Assembly (NCBI GenBank): GCA_041687095.1
Contig: JAWLCQ010000190.1
Location: forward strand, 1-8,786
Direction: 5' to 3'
DNA from: JAWLCQ01 sp041687095
GTDB lineage: Bacteria; Planctomycetota; Phycisphaerae; SM23-33
Length of the DNA stretch: 8,786 nt
Shown here piece by piece: positions 4,774 to 8,786 of this stretch (position 1 is the first letter of the stretch; the number at the start of each line of letters is the position of its first letter). The notes beneath the pieces were generated by a model that saw only the letters and a program-made list of their open reading frames with translations, did no database searches and was not told the origin of the DNA. Both the position numbers and the translations under genes were made by a program.

Positions 4774-7700
4774 ATGGAAAACGTACTGCAATCCTGCAGC
4801 CATTGGGCGGAAGCTGCGCTGCCCGTGCTCCTCGACGCCGCCATCAAGGGCGTGCTGCTGCTGATGCTGGCCCTGGGGGCGGTGGGGCTCCTGCGGAAGG
4901 CGTCGGCGGCGACGCGGCAGATGGTGTGGCTGCTGGCGCTGCTGGCCCTTCCGCTGCTGCCAGTGCTGTCGATGGCGCTTCCGCAGTGGCAGGTCCTGCC
5001 GGACTGGGCGCGGTGGGACGTGGCGGCGAAGGTGTCCGAGGCGGACGGCGCGGACGCGGCCGACAGAGGCGCGGGTAGCGATCCCGAGGCGGTGCCCTCC
5101 GGGGTGCAGTCCGCCGCCGGTTCCCCGACAGGCTCCGCCCCGCCTGTCCCCGTTGAGCCTTCCGCGCAAACGGAGGTCCCCTTCGCCCCCGCCGTCGCTA
5201 ACGTTGGTGCCGACGGCGAATCCCCGGCCCGGCCTTCCGCAGACGACGAAGACGTCGCGGCGCCCGTGTCCCCCACTGCCGTTGGCGATATGGTGCCCGC
5301 AGTACCCGCGGCCCCACCACCGCCGGCCGATCCTGCAAACGCCGATCCCGCGCCCACGGTCGCCCTCTGGATCCTCACCGCGTGGATGATCGGGCTTGTC
5401 CTCGCCCTCGTCCCGCTGCTCGTCGCCCGCGTGTGCCTGTGGCGGATGGCGCGGGCGGCCCGGCCGCTCGACGATGCCGCTTGGTCCGCCCTCGCCCGCA
5501 GGGCCGCCGAACTTCTGCGCCTCCGTCGCCCGCCGCTGCTGCTCCAGAGCACCCGTCAGCCCATGCCGATGGTCTGGGGCACGCTGCGCCCGCGTCTGCT
5601 GCTGCCGTCGGCGGCGGACCTGTGGCGGACGGAGCGGCGATGGGTGGTGCTGCTCCACGAACTCGCCCACGCCCGCCGCCGCGACTGTCTGACCAAGTTC
5701 CTTGCCCACCTCGCCTGCGCGATACATTGGTTCAATCCCCTCGCCTGGTGGGCGTTCAAGCGCATGCAGAGCGAAGCAGAAACCGCCTGCGACGACCTCG
5801 TCCTCAGCGGGATGGGCATTCCGCCCGTGCGTCACACGGAAACGCCTGATGCCCTGTGCGATCCTCCCCTTGGGCTGCAAGCCAGCGACTACGCCCAGCA
5901 CCTGCTGGAGATCGCCTCGGGACTGCAATCCAGCGCCCTCGCCGCCTACAGTTCCATCGCCATGGCCCGCCCCTCGCGCCTGGAGCACCGCCTCCTCGCC
6001 ATCCTCGACCCCCACCGAAACCGCCGCGCCCTCACCCGTCTGGGACTGCTCCTGGCGGTCCTGCTGCTGACGGTCGTGGTGGTCCCACTGTCGGTCCTGC
6101 GCTCTGCGGAGGAGGTTGCGGTGGACGACCTCGCCGCCGCTCCGCAGGAGGTCGAGCAGGCGCAGAAGTCCGGGCAGGCCACGGGCGACACCAGGACCGT
6201 CTCTCCGCTGGACCCCAGAGCGGAGGCCGCCCTGCTCCGGGAGTTCACCACCTTTGCCCCCTTGGGGGGTCCGGAGGACCCGGGGAAGGACCTGTTCTGG
6301 AAGGGGCAGTTCGACGAAGTCGCGCAATGGTATGACGGGCGTGGCGATCCCGTCAGTGACTACTGGGCGGGCCAGGGCTATCAACTGGCTGGCCGTTGGA
6401 AGGACGCCGCCGCCAGCTTCCACCGAACCCTGGAGGGCTTGGGGCAGTACATCGACGCCCGCGTAGCGGCCGGGGGGACGTTCGACCGACGAGGCGTCCT
6501 GCACGTGCTCCGCAAGCGCCACGCCCAGCTCGCCACGGTCATCGGGTTGATCGAACTCCACGAACTCGACGACGCCCGCGCCGCCGTTGTGACGCTGCAG
6601 CAGGCGCTGCGGTTCTGGCCCGAGGTGGACCGGCCGGTCGCGGAGTTGGCAAAGGAGACGGGCGAGGTCCTCGCGGGTACCGAGAGCCCGTACGGCAAGC
6701 GGCCGAACGACGAGCTGCGCACCGAGTTGCTCGCACCGCTGGCGGGGCACCGCGAGTTGGCGAGGGCGTACGAAGCGCTCGGAGAGTGGGACAAGGCCCT
6801 GGACTGCTGGGTCCGCATCCGCCTGAGCAGTCGCCTCTACTGCGTCGCCACCAGTCACTTGGCCGTCGATCCCGTTCACGTTGCGGATCTCTGGAGGCGC
6901 CTGCCCGCGGACGCCCGATTCGACCTTCCGATCCTGTGCGCCCTCTCTGGAGACGACGCAGAAAGAGTTATCGACCCGGTGACCCCGGCGATGAGGCTCT
7001 CCGCCTGGTGGGACAACTCCTGGAACCAGTACGCCTTCGTTGCCCCCAGGGGCATGGCGTTCGATACCGTCGAGTTCCGCTGTGAACTCACCGAACCCGT
7101 CCAGCAGGCGGCGAAACGTTTGGCGGCTGACCTGGCATGCTGGGGCGGAGCGGAGGCCCGCGGTGCGCTTCAGACGGTACGACTCCTGAACACTCCCTCC
7201 AATCCCAAGGTCGCCGAGGGGCAGAAGGAGATCACGTTCCGTGGGCACGCCCCGCACGACGTCGGGGTAGCCTTCGTCTGGCTGCCCAAGGGCGCGAAAC
7301 CCAGGCTCAAGGCGACGTTCCGTCCGTGGAACCCCCAGCGCGTCAAGCCTCCGCAGACGATGATCGGCTTCTCCCGGCTTCCGCCGGGAATGGAGGTGCG
7401 TCTGGATGACAAACCCATCTCATCCGACTTCCACACCGTCCCGGCCGGGCCGCGCACGGTGTCCGTCCGGGATCGGTCGTCCGGTGCGAGCTATGACGTC
7501 CGCATTCCGGGGAAGGAGAACGGCCAATACCTTATCAGCCACAGCCCCGCCGTTCCGCTTCGCCCGATCTGTCCAGGCCTGCCCGCGTTGAAGACGATCG
7601 GACCTGCCGGCGGGAGTGTGGTGCGCCTTGCGGACGGACGCTACCTTCTCGCCTGCACCACGGGGCACGTCACCCCGACAATACGGTTCATCGAGAGCGA

Positions 7701-8739
7701 GGACGGAAACCGCTGGTCGGAGCCCCGGGCGTACCAACACAACTCCATCTTCAGCACGACCCGTCCGAAACTGATCGTTGACGACGACGGGACGATCTGG
7801 ATGGCATACTTCTCCAAGCGCCTGGTCTGCAACTTCTCCAGCGCGGAGTACCTCCTGTGGATCACGCATTCCAGGGACGGCCGCCAATGGGCGCAACCGC
7901 GTCCGATCCGCCTGCCGGAACTCGGGGCGGTCCAGGGCCAGTACCACACGCTGGGGCAACTGACGCGGGCTCCGGACGGCAAGTACTGGATCTTCCACCA
8001 GCGGTGGGCGGGCTCGGGCGACTCCCCGGACGACATCCGCGAGCTGTTCCCACTGCCTCTCGCGCTCAAGGAGTCCTCCGCAGCCGCGAACGCCCACGCC
8101 GCGTTCGACGCCAACGGAACCTGTCACCTGGTCTACCAGGACTGGAACAAGGGGTCACTGTGCTACACACGCTCGTCGGACATGCATCAATGGACGGATC
8201 CGGTGACCATCGCCGATGCCCCTTCCGGCCGCCGTTCGGAGCGGCCACAGGTGTTGGTCGAGGACGACCGCATCGCCATCCTCTACGAACAGACCGGTCC
8301 GACGTTCGTGCGGTCCGGGCGTCTCACGCCCGAGGGTCTGGAACTCGGCGCCCCCGTCCAGCTCACGTGCGGGCTGACGGGGATCAACGGTGGACAGTTG
8401 CAGCGCATCGGCGAGGAGGCCTTCCTCTTCGCGGGCGGGAGGGACTACGCCCCGTGGTTGCTGCGAGGCCCGTGGCGCACCCTCCTGCACGCATCCGGGC
8501 CCGCCGCGGAGCAGCGTGCCCCCACCACCGCGCCCACCCCCGCCCCAACCACGCAACCCACCACCCACCCAACCACACAACCCGCCCGAGAGGAGGCTCC
8601 CGCGGCCGTCACCTTCCCCGATGGTGTGCGGGTGGAACTGGTCGCGGTGGCGAACAAGGATGCGCGTGCCCTCCGCATCAAGGCGCCACTAGACCTCAAA
8701 CAAGCGAACCCTGAAGGTCGTTTTCCGGTCTTTGGGTGA
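4774..8739 (+). CDS. BlaR1-type M56 membrane peptidase with TPR, PEGA-like and sialidase-like propeller domains
   Basis: 1321 residues from ATG 4774; the frame is open to 4303 but that part overlaps blaI in another frame. Membrane segments: about 14-40, 48-69, 195-222 and 423-443, with an unusual Ala/Pro/Asp-rich stretch (79-194) between the second and third. The M56 zinc protease core has H295-E-L-A-H299 and the third ligand probably E336 in EAETACDD, so it should be active. A 23-residue insertion (347-369) follows. Beyond the fourth membrane segment lie TPR-like helices (about 490-690), a beta-rich region (about 700-865), a PEGA-like module (about 868-922, PPGMEVRLDDKPI), six propeller repeats starting near 946, 997, 1060, 1106, 1156 and 1206 with Asp-box-like motifs (S975-E-D-G-N-R-W, S1033-R-D-G-R-Q-W, S1134-S-D-M-H-Q-W), a Thr/Pro linker (1249-1272) and PDGVRVELVAVA. 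That last motif opens a domain usual at the end of planctomycete M56 proteins, but the frame stops soon after in sequence of low GC3, so the C-terminus seems truncated. The role is inferred: sense an outside cue, then cleave or trigger loss of BlaI. Confidence 0.85.
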   Translation: MENVLQSCSHWAEAALPVLLDAAIKGVLLLMLALGAVGLLRKASAATRQMVWLLALLALPLLPVLSMALPQWQVLPDWARWDVAAKVSEADGADAADRGAGSDPEAVPSGVQSAAGSPTGSAPPVPVEPSAQTEVPFAPAVANVGADGESPARPSADDEDVAAPVSPTAVGDMVPAVPAAPPPPADPANADPAPTVALWILTAWMIGLVLALVPLLVARVCLWRMARAARPLDDAAWSALARRAAELLRLRRPPLLLQSTRQPMPMVWGTLRPRLLLPSAADLWRTERRWVVLLHELAHARRRDCLTKFLAHLACAIHWFNPLAWWAFKRMQSEAETACDDLVLSGMGIPPVRHTETPDALCDPPLGLQASDYAQHLLEIASGLQSSALAAYSSIAMARPSRLEHRLLAILDPHRNRRALTRLGLLLAVLLLTVVVVPLSVLRSAEEVAVDDLAAAPQEVEQAQKSGQATGDTRTVSPLDPRAEAALLREFTTFAPLGGPEDPGKDLFWKGQFDEVAQWYDGRGDPVSDYWAGQGYQLAGRWKDAAASFHRTLEGLGQYIDARVAAGGTFDRRGVLHVLRKRHAQLATVIGLIELHELDDARAAVVTLQQALRFWPEVDRPVAELAKETGEVLAGTESPYGKRPNDELRTELLAPLAGHRELARAYEALGEWDKALDCWVRIRLSSRLYCVATSHLAVDPVHVADLWRRLPADARFDLPILCALSGDDAERVIDPVTPAMRLSAWWDNSWNQYAFVAPRGMAFDTVEFRCELTEPVQQAAKRLAADLACWGGAEARGALQTVRLLNTPSNPKVAEGQKEITFRGHAPHDVGVAFVWLPKGAKPRLKATFRPWNPQRVKPPQTMIGFSRLPPGMEVRLDDKPISSDFHTVPAGPRTVSVRDRSSGASYDVRIPGKENGQYLISHSPAVPLRPICPGLPALKTIGPAGGSVVRLADGRYLLACTTGHVTPTIRFIESEDGNRWSEPRAYQHNSIFSTTRPKLIVDDDGTIWMAYFSKRLVCNFSSAEYLLWITHSRDGRQWAQPRPIRLPELGAVQGQYHTLGQLTRAPDGKYWIFHQRWAGSGDSPDDIRELFPLPLALKESSAAANAHAAFDANGTCHLVYQDWNKGSLCYTRSSDMHQWTDPVTIADAPSGRRSERPQVLVEDDRIAILYEQTGPTFVRSGRLTPEGLELGAPVQLTCGLTGINGGQLQRIGEEAFLFAGGRDYAPWLLRGPWRTLLHASGPAAEQRAPTTAPTPAPTTQPTTHPTTQPAREEAPAAVTFPDGVRVELVAVANKDARALRIKAPLDLKQANPEGRFPVFG
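5812..5880 (+). repeat. 69-bp in-frame insertion in the M56 domain, possible dispersed repeat
   Basis: Relatives normally run from CDDLVLxxG straight into a P/A-SDYAQHLLEIA segment. Here 23 codons (residues 347-369, starting GMGIPPVRHTETPD from G346) interrupt this. The DNA begins with a small hairpin (ATGGGC-ATTCC-GCCCGT, 5812-5828), and GMGxPP peptides of this kind arise in planctomycete proteins from inserted dispersed repeats. This comparison is from memory of the family, not an alignment. Confidence 0.35.
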
Positions 8740-8786
8740 AAAAGCTCGAAAAGCCTCGCGTTTTCGGGTTTATGGAAGGTGTGAAG
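8690..8786. other. Composition break at the right edge, possible mobile-element end
   Basis: From about 8686 the M56 reading frame falls to 7 G/C in 17 third positions, against a very high level before. The stretch holds imperfect inverted repeats GACCTCA (8692-8698) / TGAAGGTC (8712-8719) and a perfect CGAAAA (8747-8752) / TTTTCG (8761-8766). GGAAGGTG (8774-8781) could be a ribosome binding site for a gene starting beyond the window. No known element end is recognised. Confidence 0.3.

Noticed and set aside
4582..7257. 891-codon open frame on the - strand
   Set aside because: Antisense shadow of blaI and the M56 gene, whose motifs (winged helix, HELAH) are clear on the + strand.
8772..8786. 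New gene starting at ATG 8772 (MEGVK...)
   Set aside because: No ribosome binding site before it and only five codons visible; GGAAGGTG there is more likely itself a binding site for a later start.

Overview
The window is a GC-rich bacterial segment that most resembles a planctomycete (possibly Phycisphaerae-like) chromosome. The main clues are a BlaI-family repressor paired with a very large M56 (BlaR1-type) membrane peptidase carrying extra extracytoplasmic domains, an exported von Willebrand A protein with a TPR-like middle, and a Pro/Thr-rich low-complexity linker. The taxon is inferred from gene style, not proven.

Layout. (1) 1-842: remains of a repeat protein on the + strand, made of units with the signature EHYLxYGxxEGR...NPDV/YPDI. 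Its 5' end is broken: there is an in-frame stop and an apparent one-base shift. (2) 843-1078: a short non-coding stretch with an 11-bp inverted repeat. (3) 1079-1715: a small lipoprotein gene with a clear ribosome binding site and lipobox, whose reading frame also shifts by one base near 1250. (4) 1716-1970: an apparent terminator hairpin and, on the - strand, the last ~27 codons of a tyrosine recombinase containing the motif around the catalytic Tyr. (5) 1971-3527, - strand: a secreted vWA protein with intact MIDAS motif and a good sigma70-type promoter at 3576-3604. (6) 3528-4387: a gene-free stretch holding five tandem 11-bp repeats, the 3' half of a tRNA-Leu(CAA) with no 5' half, and two arrays in which RCGWCA hexamers recur at exactly 10-bp steps (four copies, then six). 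Together these look like a phage/ICE-type attachment site with integrase arm sites. (7) 4303-8739: promoter, candidate operator, then blaI and the M56 gene as a two-gene operon with a 2-nt gap. (8) From about 8690 the base composition drops, and the M56 reading frame ends in what looks like foreign sequence.

How it fits together. The BlaI/M56 pair is a membrane-to-DNA signalling module: the peptidase senses an external cue and its zinc protease domain is expected to inactivate the BlaI repressor. Here the outer part of the sensor is not a penicillin-binding domain but TPR-like helices, beta domains and a six-repeat BNR/sialidase-like propeller, so the cue is unlikely to be a beta-lactam. The left and middle parts look like a scarred mobile-element landing zone: broken genes, an integrase tail, a tRNA fragment and phased repeats.
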